64,000 nt of DNA from Macrobrachium rosenbergii (taxonomy: Eukaryota > Arthropoda > Malacostraca > Decapoda > Palaemonidae), in assembly GCF_040412425.1 (NCBI RefSeq), contig NC_089767.1, forward strand, positions 39,732,009-39,796,008. The letters are read 5' to 3'. Position numbers and translations under genes: made by a program. Below are positions 37,321 to 49,890 of the stretch, in pieces. The number at the start of each line of letters is the position of its first letter. Positions within the stretch are counted from its first letter, which is position 1. The notes beneath the pieces are model-generated. The model saw nothing but the letters and a program-made list of their open reading frames with translations. It was not told the origin of the DNA and made no database searches.

Positions 37321-37355
37321 TGATTACACTCAAGGTCACATCAAGGTCATGTCTC
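37321..37355 (+). promoter_or_regulatory. Two TCAAGGTCA motifs 11 bp apart
   Basis: TCAAGGTCA at 37330-37338 and 37341-37349. This is the extended half-site bound by monomeric nuclear receptors (FTZ-F1/SF-1, ERR). Function here is unproven. Confidence 0.2.
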
Positions 37356-38591
37356 CAGAAGGGGTTGCATTAGTCGATTTTGCGTGCCAAATATGAAGTT
37401 CATATATCTCACGGCTCAAAATTTACGACGAGGGTTAGAGATGTGTTCAAAACCTGTCACTTGGGACCACAGTTTATGATCTGGCAAAGGAAGTTTGACA
37501 GAACCACTGCCAGGGCTAACAGACTGATAACATCACTTTACACATGTCTATGGATACTGATCCATTTTTTGATCCATTTTTGTCCTGTAAGAATGAAATG
37601 CCTTCGAACATGTGGAAGGAGTTGCGGAGACGAAGTAAAGGTGACAGATAGATACACTGATGACCAGATTTATGAACACAGACTGACAGACGATCTCCCC
37701 GTGACAGGCAAATATAACAGGTATATTAATTATCTCCCCCTCATGCATATCTATATATGGTGGTCCACACAGGTCTACATTTCCAATAGGTTTGATTGGA
37801 ATCCCTTCGCGCATTTAGAAGGCGTTGCAAAGATAATGTAATCATGGCAGATGCCATAAATGACCCACAGAAAACCAGACTGAGGGTCAGAGAAAGGAGA
37901 AAACTATAGTCATAAAATAGGAGGTGAAAGGGCACTTGCAATTCTTGAACACCCTTTTTAAGGGGGCAAGGAAAGTTCACTGACACTATTCTCACTCTTA
38001 CTTCCAAGAATCTAAACTAATTTTGACATTTTTCGGTCCTGTCGTATTCTGTATAAAATCATTCATGTTGAGAGGCAATACAACAACACTGCCAGGTGAC
38101 TCAGATGTTACAATGTATTCTCTCTTTCTTTCCAGAATCTAATTTTGAGATTTTCAGGCGCATTCTATAGAAGTCAGTAAGGCAATTTAATTATTTTACC
38201 GAATTTCATTGAATGCACGACCTGAGGGGAAACTCGAACACTGCCAGGCGACCGAGAAATGTTAATGACATTCCCGCCATGAGAAAACAATCACCACTGG
38301 CTCTCTCCCCTTTAATAACAGAGGAGTGCCTCCCCCTCCTCTCTCTCTCTCTGAACTTCTCTCTCTCTCTCTGTTCCACCCACTCAGTATTACAGGCCCT
38401 GTTCGACGTCCCACGCGAGTGTGCGGATCACGTGGCACTCGACAGGATCCCCCTCCTTCATGTTTTCGGCGCCGCTGCATAAGTGTAGACAAAGACGGGT
38501 GTGAATAATTGGCTACCGGGTTAACATCGAGGTATTAGTACCTGCTCGCTAATCTCTGACAAGGGAAACGGGTTTGGATACTTGCTACTAC

Positions 38592-38593
<2 letters not shown>
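37356..38593. other. No recognised gene
   Basis: A 153-codon plus frame (37380-37841) lacks any motif I know. At 38402 an acceptor-like TATTACAG precedes 27 open codons ending HVFGAAA-stop; unassigned. Confidence 0.35.

Positions 38594-38622
<29 letters not shown>
38594..38622. repeat. (AG)n microsatellite
   Basis: About 14 units. Confidence 0.9.
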
Positions 38623-38627
<5 letters not shown>

Positions 38628-38859
38628 TGTACTTGAAAGGCACATACGCCTCAGTAAGAATTGCTAGATATAATCTTGGGTATTGTACACAATTTACAGT
38701 TTGTAGATCTGCTTGAGTAGGGAACCAATGACAAACCGTGTGTACTAAAGAATAAATTCTCAGTCCAATAAAATAGCTGTGGATACACACCTCTCCATTA
38801 TCAGCTTAGCCGTGAATTGTCATCAATTTACACAGTATAAAAATCTATCGGGTTTTATG

Positions 38860-38861
<2 letters not shown>

Positions 38862-38918
<57 letters not shown>

Positions 38919-38930
38919 ATATACATACGC

Positions 38931-39005
<75 letters not shown>
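38862..39005. repeat. Two (AT)n arrays
   Basis: (AT)n 38862-38915 and 38937-39005 around GATATATACATACGCATATA. Confidence 0.95.
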
Positions 39006-39009
<4 letters not shown>

Positions 39010-39538
39010 GTCTTTTGAACTTCGGAAAGATGGAATTGCATCTGAAGGTTTAGCGAAATACCAAACCATGGAATTTACGACATTGTCGTAAAATATATGC
39101 AACCTACTGGTCATATTATTATTATTTTTTTTTTTTTTTGCCATTTTTGGTATGTCTGTGAACGACTTAAGCGAAGTTTTTCCCATCATTTCTTTCTAAA
39201 GAAAACCACTAAATCATTTACGAATTTTAAATCAGTATTTCTTAGAGTTAGTTTAGCGGGAAAAGCTTTCAAAAGAATAATATTAATTTTTTTTTTTTTT
39301 TTTTGTGGGGTGGGGGTCGATGTTCGGGAAATAACAGAAAAAATGTGATCAGGCTCTTGATAAAAAGATTTTCCAATTCCGTCCAATAAGAAAAATAAAA
39401 GCAAGATTCTTCCCAGTAATTACATCAACAATGCAAACAAAAAATACACGAATAATCGAAAACTGGCAGGTCCTTTGATGTTACTCTCTCGGATGCTTCC
39501 AAATCTATTAAACCAAGAGGGTTAAAACCAGTGGTTCT

Positions 39539-39734
39539 CAACCTATTTTTGCCCATGCACCCTTTCACCATACGTCAGAATGCCACCCCACCCCCTTCCC
39601 AAAATTATCTGCCTTAAAAGGTGCACTCCATATAATATGCACATATAATACTAAAAATACTTCGTCACAATCCCCCACCCCCTGAAACTGAAATTCCCCC
39701 ATGGGGAGAATTCCCCCCTGGTTGAGAACCACAG
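39539..39734. mobile_element. hAT-type MITE
   Basis: Ends are CAGTGGTTCTCAACC and GGTTGAGAACCACAG. Flanks GTTAAAAC (left) and GGTTAAAC (right) look like an 8-bp target duplication with small drift. 196 bp. Interior is C-rich and unlike the 36858 copy apart from the ends. Confidence 0.8.
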
Positions 39735-40140
39735 GGTTAAACGTTCTGCAACGACTTGGAGAAGGGCAAATACCCTGAGAGAGAGAGAACAAAGAAAAAG
39801 TGAAAATGTCAAACAGACAACGAATAGGGTTCATATCGCCTACTGGATACATCTGTCAGACCCGATACTGACAGCGAAGTGTCACCTCTGTGCCGATGCA
39901 TATTTTATATCACCATTTACGTAAGTTTTCCTCTTCCAATGACACTCGCTGGACAGTATAATAATGCCAAGTGATCTGTTTTGCTATCCTGTTACAAAAA
40001 GGTGCTTTTCATTCCTATTTACGTAAGTGAAAGATTTTTTTTTTTTTTAAGCGAAACGTCTGGTCTTACTGTCATGCACACTAACATGAATATTTGCATC
40101 AGCACTAGTCTCTTAACTGAATAAAAAAAAAAAAGTTTAA

Positions 40141-40414
40141 GTATACCTTAGTGTAACCAGACTACTGAGCTGGTTAACAGCTCTCCTAGGGCTGGCCCGA
40201 AGGATTAGATTTATTTTACGTGGCTCAGGACCAACTGGTTACCTAACAACGGGACCTACAGCTTTACTGTGGAATCCGAACCACATTATAACGGGAAATG
40301 AATTTCTATCACCACAAATAAATTTCTCTAATTCTTCATTGGCCGGTCGGAGAATCGAACGCGGGGCCAGCAGTGTGCTAGCTGAGAACAATACCCACCC
40401 ATCCAATGAGGAAC
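40141..40414 (-). mobile_element. Family B tRNA-related SINE-like element (minus)
   Basis: Starts GTATACCTTAGTGTAACCAG and ends CATCCAATGAGGAAC, with GAATCGAACGCGGGGCC as the B-box region on the minus strand. Length and order match 25678-25951. Confidence 0.75.
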
Positions 40415-40714
40415 TCTTTACTGAATAACCGACGAAAAGATTAATAGATAGGGTAATCAAATACTCTTCTTAACACCTAGCGAAGCGATGACTATTCTCT
40501 TAGAAGGACGTGAAATCACAGGAACCAAGGGATACGGAAGCAACGAAAGAATTCCCAAGCTAGGTAGCCAGGGAAAGTAACGGTCGCTGAGCCGAGTCAT
40601 CAGAAAAATGATGGTTACGGTACCTCTCGGTTTGGGAAAACGGTGGCGTGGAGGGTGCTCGTTGTACGAACATATTAATTATCAAGTGGGCTTTATTGCT
40701 GTTGTTGCTTGTAT

Positions 40715-41020
40715 ACAAAAATTTAGGCCAAAGGCCAAGCACTGGGACCTATAAGGTCATTCAGCGCTGAAACGGAAATTGACAGTCAAAGGTTTGAAAG
40801 GTGTAACAGGAGGAAAACCTCAAAGCAGTTGCACCATGAATCAATTGTTAGGAGAGGGTGGAAAGTAAGATGGAAGAAACAGAATATGAAAGAAGGTACA
40901 GTAAAAGGAACGAAAGAGGTTGCAGCTAGGGGCCGAAGGCACGCTGCAAAGAACCTTCAGTAATGCCTACAGTGCACCGCATTGAGGTGCAATGACAGTA
41001 CTACCCCCCTACGGGGACGT
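40715..41020 (+). mobile_element. Interspersed family C
   Basis: Runs from TTAGGCCAAAGGCCAAGCAC through GGTCATTCAGCGCTGAAACG, GGTTGCAGCTAGGGGCCGAA, ACGCTGCAAAGAACCTTCAG to CCCCCCTACGGGGACG. Contains short palindromes (GGCCAAAGGCC, CCCCNTACGGGG). No coding potential. Confidence 0.75.
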
Positions 41021-42335
41021 GGACTTCATTGCCAAAACCGACAATGGTAGACGGGATTTCACTAATAAAATATCCACCAGCAAAGGTGAGAGTGAAAAAT
41101 AAAATCAACTTCTCATCTAGTAGCAGAAGTTAGAGAAAAACATCCTATTCATAAGTAGTTGAACACTGGCCGCCCCTCCCTTAAAAAAAAATAATAAAGA
41201 GGAATAAGGAAAAATGATCTATTGCTTTCAATTTCAATTATTCATGATTCATTTGTAAACAATAATGTGCAAAATACCTTCACTAGGGATTCCAATCTTG
41301 AAGATTCTTGTGTTATTTCCAGAGAGAAATTCTCGGAGACCTGTAGGTACAGCGGGCTCCTTTTATTTTCGTCCTTTGTGTAACTAGCTTATACAACTAA
41401 GGAGCACCTAGAGTACGAGTGTACCTTTAATTTAATAGTGTCTCAGTGTAAGGTTCTTCATTGTGCATGTAGCTGTTTTTCCCTTTGGATTTTTCAAATT
41501 AAACATATATTTTTTATAAGTCATATGAAAACTGATTTCAAAAATCAAGCTCATCCTTTTCATATATGGTCATTTTTGAAGGCACCCAAGAAATACTCTG
41601 TGACGCCAGTTTCCTACACCAGTCACTAAACCATTAAAATCCTTTGCTAAGTTGTTTTTATCTCTCGATGCATTAGAAGAGATGCCTTTCCATTCAGGTC
41701 CTAGATAAGACAGAGATATATATATAAAAGAGAGGTTCAAAGGACGCACCATGAAGAACCCCGTCGATAAGACTCATAAATCATGAGAGATATTTTCTCC
41801 GCAAGTGACGTTAACGCAAAAGCATCCCTTTCTTACGGCTGCCAGCCAATCGGAGATCAACAAACGGTCACTATGCTACGGCTACGTGCCGTGTAGATAA
41901 CGAAACACATCTCCCAAAACCCAATTAAAATGCCTTTTTCGACCATTGGAGATGAAAGGATCTGCCGGATGAACAACGATTACACGTGCACGGATCGGGC
42001 CAGATGAACGATAACTCGCCGTTAAGGTTGTTCCCTTCCAGGTGCCGTCTTCTGTTTTTACGAGGCAAGAGGTCGTTTGCCGAACGTCACGTGATCGAGA
42101 GAGACGAACAATAACAGGAACGTGAATGTCGGGGAGACGATGCCAAATGCGTGTTTAGGGTCGTTAAGTGTGTAATTAAAAGTCCGAGAGGTACATATAT
42201 TTGTCGTGTTCTCTTTCTTAAGCAGTTACTGAGACTTTATATAAGTACATAGAAACTCATGAATACATTATATATTGTTTTTATATAAGTACACATAGAA
42301 ACTGTGTGTGTGTGTGAGTCTATGAACATGAATAC

Positions 42336-42337
<2 letters not shown>
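41021..42337. other. No recognised gene
   Basis: Unique. 41800-42150 is GC-richer with CACGTG at 41973 and TCACGTGAT at 42088; possible regulatory sequence only. Confidence 0.4.

Positions 42338-42399
<62 letters not shown>
42338..42399. repeat. (AT)n microsatellite
   Basis: About 30 units. A short duplicated CACAGACACAGACAC block lies downstream at 42609-42650. Confidence 0.95.
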
Positions 42400-42405
<6 letters not shown>

Positions 42406-43190
42406 CACACACAATCACGTGTGGAACAGCGAATTTCTCATCTACATCTCATCAATCACTTCAAGCATTAAAAGGAATTTCTGTTTCGACATGCGAAGTA
42501 ATTTGGGAGTGATTTCGAATTTAATTGCTTTCCAAATTACTGTATCTTTAAAATTCCTGCACCCACCGATGCGCAGAACGAATCGGCTGCTCTGCCAGTT
42601 GTTTCTTCACAGACACAGACACCAGCGAGTCTTCACAGACACAGACACTAGCGCGTGAAGTTGTTGTTTTCTCTCTGAACAGACTGGGAAGATGTCAGCT
42701 AGATTCTACATTTTGCTTCTTCCGAGCTTGGCCCCTCTGAATAATTGTCAGTAAAATTCCTGATAGATTTTACCCTGTAAAATAACGTCACGACTCCCTT
42801 GCAATCCATGCAGTAATGGCAGGAATTCAATCATGAGTTAATCCCATTCCTGTTTCAACTGCTGAAACAAATAAAAAAAATAAAAAAGGTCCTTGTAAAA
42901 ATATTTCCACGTCCATCCCTGTACTTCTATAAACATAATTTATCTATAGATTCGCGAGTTGTGTTCTAAAAAAAAAAGCTTATTTATCCAACAACTACTG
43001 GCTCAAGAATAGGTTCCCTGTCAAGGAAATCTAAAAGGGTCCCTTTAACTGATGCATTAAGGATAAGCCGTTTGAAAAAAATTTCCACTCGTATCCTCCC
43101 TTTAATCCATCAACCGCTGAATTTACGATGGTATCCTCAAGAAGGAGGGATCCACAAACTTCCTTCAACTGCCGATTCAAAGAGTAACAC

Positions 43191-43192
<2 letters not shown>
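42400..43192. other. No gene seen
   Basis: Unique sequence; short frames only. Confidence 0.5.
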
Positions 43193-43225
<33 letters not shown>

Positions 43226-43227
<2 letters not shown>

Positions 43228-43720
43228 CGCCGAAGTTTTTTCGGCGCAATCGAGTTTTCTGTACAGCTCATAATGCTGTAGGAAACTTTCAGCAACTTTA
43301 ACCTTAAAAAAAAGTATACCTTAGTTTGGCCAGACCACAATTATGGCTAACTTTAACAGTATACCTGGCTGGCCAGAAGGATTAGACTTAATACTTTACG
43401 TGGCCAAGAACCAGTTGGTTACCTAACAACGGGACCTACAGCTTATTGTGGAATCCGAACCACATTATAACAAGAAATGAATTTCTATCACCAGAAATAA
43501 ATTTTTCTAATTCTTCATTGGCCGGCCGGAGATTCGAACGCGGGCCCAGCAGTGTGCTAGCCGAGAACTATATCGACGGCTAGAGAGCTGCAATTTGGCA
43601 TGTTTGATGATTAGAGGGTGGATGATCAACATACAAATTTGCAGCCCTCTAGCCTCAGTAGTTTTTCAGATCTGAGGGCGGACAGAAAAAAGTGCGTTTT
43701 CTTTTATAGAAAACTAAAAA
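43226..43720 (+). mobile_element. Family A copy split by a family B insertion
   Basis: The left piece (43226-43313) starts GCGCCGAAGTTTTTTCGGC and runs to AACTTTAACCTTAAA. The right piece (about 43578-43720) resumes at GGCTAGAGAGCTGCAATTTG and ends TTCTTTTATAGAAAACTA. Between them is a minus-orientation family B unit. About 20 bp of A expected at the junction is missing. A 33-base A run precedes the element (43193-43225). Confidence 0.7.
43314..43577 (-). mobile_element. Family B SINE-like copy nested in family A
   Basis: Starts GTATACCTTAGTTTGGCCAG, as in the 40141 copy, but then carries AATTATGGCTAACTTTAAC, a segment belonging to family A, before resuming as family B (GGCTGGCCAGAAGGATTAGA). 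The rest matches family B through CCGGCCGGAGATTCGAACGCG (B-box-like on the minus strand). The tRNA-proximal tip is cut off. Confidence 0.7.
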
Positions 43721-44164
43721 CACGTCCATCCTTCCAAACACTGAATTAAGGATGAACCTGTAAATAGGAATTTCAAGACAATCATGGCCACCTGACGCAC
43801 ACCTGAACAAAAGCTTCGTAAGCTTAGCGGTAAACGAAAGCTTACTTTTATCATTACCATCCAATACAACAATGGTCCCGTGGCATATAAATATCAGAAG
43901 AGCTTTCCTTTCACCTTTTCCTGAGAGCGATTCTTATATCATTACACATACTCTGCTTGTTTTCATGTAAGACGGCCACGAAAATACAAAGAAAACTGAA
44001 TCTTGAAGGAAATAATCATAATTTTTTCCAGCTTGAAGAAACCATCAATAACCAATTCCGTAAATCTCTCGGATTTTCTCAACAAAGTATTATACTTTAT
44101 ATACTCTATCTCTTGTAAAAATACTGTTTTTTTTTTGTAATTCCTTAATAAATGGCAAGTTTCG

Positions 44165-44210
<46 letters not shown>

Positions 44211-45194
44211 CTAATGGTAACGTGGCAAACAAAAAGTTGTTCAGAACTTCTCTGAAGGATGAGTCAGTGCATCGCAACCAGTTAATAAACACAAAACTGG
44301 GCCGAACTTCGTGTATGTTTAGACGAGGATTCTTGGAATCGCTGATTTAACAAGGGCCGAATTATTTCTTTAACTTTATAAAGACAACGTAAGGGATCGG
44401 GTCCTCTTATGACCAAAAACCAGTTCTCAATATCGCTGGTTGTTTTTATGTTACCATAGCATTATCCTGACTGTTTTTTTTTTTTTTTCGAGCAAAGATT
44501 GAGTCAAGCTTCTCCATCATAGTGTGCGCATAAATTGTTAGCCTGTTATTAAAACCAAGATCACATAAAGGCCTACAATAACAATCCTTCTGCAGGAAAT
44601 CAAAGAATAAGCACTGAGGTTAGCAGGATTTCTAAATGGTTTGGAATAAACAGTTAAAATCTATGAAAGGATTTAAGCCAACTATCCTCCAAGGAATGGT
44701 TCGCATTAGTGATAAAAAGTAACAATGTTTTGAGATGGTGTGGCCATGCGGGGAGAACGGTGGAGAGTGTAATCCAGAGATTTGGTGACAATATTTCTTA
44801 CTTATTCCCTAGGTGGCTTATAATATTTTCTATCTTACGTGTGCACTGTTGAGCATCGCAGAGAGATATTTAATAAAGAAATTCCCTGGAGGTGAGTAGC
44901 GTGGTGTGAATGGTACTCGTTCCATTTCAGTACGGTTAGCGTCCTCAGGTGGTACGGGAAACTAGGACATTCCTGTTAGTCGGTATTCCTGAGTACATCT
45001 GATTAAAGCAATGAACACCGAAATATCTTTAAACAACTTCCGACAATTCATGTGTCTGCAGCCAAATGTAGATTACTTTCTTCAAAGTGAAGATGAGTGT
45101 ATCACTTACATTAAGCAAAAAATATAATTCGAGTACGAAAAAAAGATAAACAGTAATTATGACACCATTTTTTATTGTTTTTAGAAAGCAAACT
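43721..45194. other. No gene seen
   Basis: Unique AT-rich sequence apart from the listed (AG)n. Confidence 0.5.
44169..44207. repeat. (AG)n microsatellite
   Basis: About 19 units. Confidence 0.95.
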
Positions 45195-46022
45195 GTCAGA
45201 AAAAGGACACACGAGGTTAAATAATAAAAGTTTTTTAAAGCAAGCTTCTTTAAAGAAAAAAAACAAGAACACCCGAGGTTAAATACTAGCTGTAATTAGC
45301 TTTTTGCAAACAAACCGACTATAAAAAAAGCAAAAAAAAAAAAACACGAGGTCAAATAATAACGTAATTTTTTTTCTAGAGCAAGCTGCCCATAAAAGAA
45401 AAAAACAAAACAAGAACACACGAGGTCAAATAATAACGGAAATTTTTTTTAGGGCAAGCTTCGCGCAAAAAAACAACATTACAAGAACACACGAGGGTAA
45501 ATAATAACAGTAATTTTATTAGAGCAAGCTGCCATTAAAAAAACAAAAACAAAACAAGAACACACGAGGTTAAATAATAACAGTAATTGTTTTTTTAGAG
45601 AAAGCTGCCAGTAAAAAAAAAAAACAAGAACACACGAGGTCAAATAATGACAGTAATTGTTTTTTTTGTAGGAAGCTGCTCGTATAGAAACAAAAACAAA
45701 GGAACAAAACCAAAACAAGAACACAAGAGGTCAAATAATGACAGCGTTTTTTTAACGCAAGCTGCCCGTTAAAAAAAAAAGAACACAAGAGGTCACATAA
45801 TAACAATAATTGTTTTTTTTTAACGCAAGCTGCCCGTAAAAAAAAAAAACAAGAACACACGCGGTCAAATAATAACAATAATTAGTTGTTTTTAAGCAAG
45901 CTCTCTACAAAAAAAAAAACAAGAACATCCCAGGTTAAACAATAACAGTAATCTTTTTTTTTTTAGAGTAAGCTGCCCGTAAAAAAAAAAAAAAAAAAAA
46001 GAACACACGAGGTCAAATATAA
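45195..46022. repeat. About 60-bp minisatellite with AGGTCA and poly(A)/(T) runs
   Basis: About 13 units of AAGAACACACGAGGTCAAAT, AATAACAGTAATTGTTTTTT, AGAGCAAGCTGCCCGTAAAA plus an A run. Roughly eight units keep AGGTCA; others have AGGTTA. The 81- and 102-codon minus-strand frames are by-products. Confidence 0.8.
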
Positions 46023-46263
46023 AATGTGTTTTCTTTTCTCCGTCCGACAGGTAACCCTGACTCTTATGAATAATCTACGGGTCCCGACAACTTTTTGTGC
46101 GCCGTTCATTCCTTGGCGCCGCGGCCAGGAGGTAACCTCTACTTTCCTAGGTACGACTTAACCAGTCTGGCGTTCGGTATTAATGTATCCGAGTCGTGCC
46201 ACCACCTACGTCACTTCTGTCTTTTGTCAGCGCAAAGACGTCAGCGGGGAAATTCCGTGTGGG
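46023..46263. other. Short GC-richer unique block between two satellites
   Basis: A 61-codon plus frame (46095-46280) is not recognised. Confidence 0.35.
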
Positions 46264-46945
46264 ATTCACTGGTATCATAGCATCTAAATATTTACTGATA
46301 CCATAGCATCTAAATATTTACTGATTTTATAGCATCTAAATATTTACTGATTTTATAGCATCTAAATATTTGCATCTAAATATTTACTGATTTTATAGCA
46401 TCTAAATATTTACTGATTTTATAGCATCTAAATATTTGCATCTAAATATTTACTGATTTTATAGCATCTAAATATTTACTGCTTTTATAGCATCTAAATA
46501 TTTACTGATCTTATAGCATCTAAATATTTACTGATCTTATAGCTTCTAAATATTTACTGACTTTATAGCATCTAAATATTTACTGATTTTATAGCATCTA
46601 AATATTTACTGATATTATAGCATCTAAATATTCACTAATATCTTAGCATCTAAATATTTACTGATATTATAGCATCTAAATATTCACTGATATCATAGCA
46701 TCTAAATATTCACCGATATTACAACATCTTAATATTCACTGATATCACAGCATCTAATATTCACTGATATCATAGCATCTAAATATTCAATGAATATCAT
46801 AGCAACTAAATATTCACTGATATTATAACATCTAAATATTCACTGACTGATATCACAGCATCTAAATATTCTCTGATATCACAGCATCTCAATATTCACC
46901 GATATACCATCTCAATATTCACTGATATCATAGCATCTAAACATT
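46264..46945. repeat. 26-bp minisatellite
   Basis: About 25 units of AGCATCTAAATATTTACTGA plus TTTTAT. The left half is homogeneous (TTTACTGATTTTAT), the right half diverged (TTCACTGATATCAT), suggesting recent expansion from the left. Confidence 0.85.
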
Positions 46946-48378
46946 TTTTCATCTCTTAATTAGAATGAAGATTCAAGGCGAACTGACATTTATCAGTGAT
47001 TAATAATGCTTTCACGGTAAGCTGTCTAATAATACAGTTTTTCTTTTCACTAACCTGCATTAATCCCCCAATGAAAACATTTTAAATCTGCATTTATATT
47101 ACACTAAAATATTCGTAAAAGTGCAATAACTGTAAAACAAAAATCGTTAATGAATAAATCAAACGATCAAATGAAACAAAGAGAAACGCCAAGGAGTGAA
47201 ATTGAGGACAGCATATCTGCCTCCACAGTACACTGGTAACGTACAAAGACATGATGGTATTTATAAGCGGAGGAGGAATGACAAAGGTCTGGTAAATCAA
47301 AACAGGTTCAATTAGTTCGCGGTCTGCCCCTCGAATGTAAAGCTTTTTTTTTTTTTTTACCATCAAAGTGGGTTCAATGAAAGACCTAGTTATCGAATGA
47401 GGCTTTTATGACCAGGCAATGAAAGTTTATATCAAATGCCATCTCAATCAGACCAGCAAATACACGCATACATACAAACAATCATTAGAAAACCAATGTA
47501 TCCACATCTCGCCCTAAATAAGATAAAAAAAAAAACATTCTAAAATGAAATTTTCTCAAAACCACATTAAAAAAACAATTATCCCTTCAGCCATTTTTAA
47601 TAACAAAAAATATTAAACCCCCAAAAAAATCTCCTACAATCAACTTTTTACAAAGACAAGCACTCCCTGAAAATCATCTAAAGCCCACGGAATAACATTT
47701 TTATTATTATTATTATTATTATTAGAATAGAATTTGAAAATCATCTAAAGCCCACGAAATAACATATTTATTATTATTATTATTAGAATTTAAAGTCGAA
47801 AACTGTAAATGGACGAAGGGTAAATTTACAGAATTTATTTCATAAACATAACAGGATTTACTTCTCCACACCAAAGTTTTCAACTGATTCAGAAATGGGA
47901 ACCAAAATATGTTTTCGAAGGAAATTTCATTATATAATGGTAACATTACTGTTCAGTATGGGGTTTTATTATCATATCTTCATCTGTTTTAAACTATAAG
48001 ATTTAGAAGTCTCTACCTCTTTTTCCTTCTCTTAATAATCATATAACTGACGTTAAAACTTCAATTTGCATCCGCATTCTCCATACTTGATAGCTACATT
48101 TACTAAGTAGGTTAATACACCCGTTTTTGCATTCCATACTTAGCTGTTGGCTTATATTATAATTCCTCTCTCAACCGGGTGACGCGTTTCAAAAGAATTT
48201 GCACTCGGCGGGATATACGTAAAAAAAAATAATAAAATATCGATCATTACATAATCATCACATTCATTAAAGATACAGCACTCTACTTACTATCAACGAC
48301 TTGTTATATTACATTATTAGATTGTTTTATCATGCTTTTTCTTAATATTTTATTTCTTTTTCTCTTTATAGGAAGAGA
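46946..48378. other. No gene; small duplication with (ATT)n
   Basis: GAAAATCATCTAAAGCCCAC ... AATAACAT then (ATT)n occurs twice (47669-47722 and 47730-47785). Rest unique AT-rich. Confidence 0.5.
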
Positions 48379-48830
48379 ATTAGCCATTTAAGGCCTGCAA
48401 AGTCTACATAAAAATTAGGGTGCTGGCCCTTTACCCACGTAATTAGGGTATTAGCCATTGGTACCTATATAAAAACCAGAGAATTAGCCATTTATCTACA
48501 TAAAAATTAGGGAAATCAGCCATTGATCTAACATAAAAATTAGACCTTAATCTACATAAAAATTAGGGAATTGGCCCTTTAACCACATAACAATTAGGGT
48601 TTTAGCCATTTATCTATACAAAACCAATTAGCCATTTACCTACATAAAAATTTGGGAATCAGACATTTCTCTGCGTAAAAATTAGCCAATTACCTAAATA
48701 AAAACCTGAGAATTAGCCATTTACCTACATAAAACATAGGGAATCAGCCATTTATCTAACATAAAAATTAGGCCTTAATCTACATAAAAATGAGGCAATC
48801 AGCCATTTAAGGCTCGCAAAGTCTACATAT
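48379..48830. repeat. About 30-bp degenerate minisatellite
   Basis: Repeated ATTAGCCATTTATCTACATA, AAAATTAGGG-type units with many indels. Confidence 0.7.
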
Positions 48831-48899
48831 GGATTATGACCTCTTCGTGCTCCATAACTTTTTTATTTATTTATTTATTTATCTATTTATTTCTGTTCG

Positions 48900-49260
48900 G
48901 GGGCATCATCCTTTCCCCCGACACTCTCTGAGTTCATGAGAGGCCTACGCAGGGCCAACATGCAAATCGTGCCGCATGGCTTTCGCCACCCGGGATAATC
49001 TGAGGAGGAGGAGGAGGCCACGCCCACCTTCCGATAATCTCGAGAGTTGGCCACCGGCTCCATTCAACCCAGTGTGCACTTGGCACGGGTGGTTCTTGGC
49101 GCCAACAACGTGGCGTTTCTGCAATTTCCCCTGGGTACTTCCTTTCTTCCCAATGACACTGCCATTCTGCAAAGCTTATGATCCTCGCCTCCCACCATTG
49201 AAGAGATGCCTGGTTTTCTCGTCTCGATCGTCAATGTGGTCGTTTTCGTTTTCGTAGGAA
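48900..49260. other. GC-rich non-repeat block, unassigned
   Basis: GC-rich relative to neighbours, flanked on both sides by minisatellites. Frames of 75-93 codons exist on both strands (48976-49257 plus; 48945-49172 minus, starting MQNGSVIGKKGSTQG) without recognisable motifs. An exon cannot be excluded. Confidence 0.25.
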
Positions 49261-49289
49261 ATGGGTATCTTTGATTTATAATCTTTGAC

Positions 49290-49890
49290 TTATAAACAAT
49301 ATATTTCAATATATTTGACTAAAAGAATCATTATTGGTACTAGAAAAATATTGATAAAACAAACAATATATTTCAATATATTTGACTAAAAGAATCATTA
49401 TCGGTACAAAGAAAATATTGATAAAACAAACAATATATTTCAGTATATTTGAGTAAAAGAATCATTATTGGTACAACAATAATATTGATAAAACAAACAA
49501 TATATTTATATTTGACTAAAAGAATCATTATTGGTACTAGGGAAATATTGATAAAACAAACAATATATTTCAATATATTTGAGTAAAAGAATCATTATTG
49601 TTACTAGGAAAATACTGATAAAAAAACAATATATTTCAATATATTTGACTAAAGGAATCATTATTGGTACTACGAAAATATTGTAAAACAAACAATATAT
49701 TTCAATATGTTTGAGTAAAAGAATCATTATTGTTACCAGGAAAATACTGATAAAACAAACAATATATTTCAATATATTTGACTAAAACTCATTATTGGTA
49801 CTAGGAAAATATTGATAAAACAAAAAATATATTTCAATATATTTGACTAAAAGAATCACTATTGATACTAGGAAAATATTGATAAAACAA
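49290..49890. repeat. 67-bp minisatellite
   Basis: About nine units of AACAATATATTTCAATATAT, TTGACTAAAAGAATCATTAT, TGGTACTAGGAAAATATTGA, TAAAACA. Minus-strand frames (CFISIFLV...) are artefacts. Confidence 0.85.

Noticed and set aside
37380..37841. 153-codon plus-strand frame
   Set aside because: No known motif, overlapping frames on the other strand, no splice support; left as unassigned.
38402..38482. Possible terminal exon after TATTACAG
   Set aside because: Only 27 codons, no family match and no partner exon.
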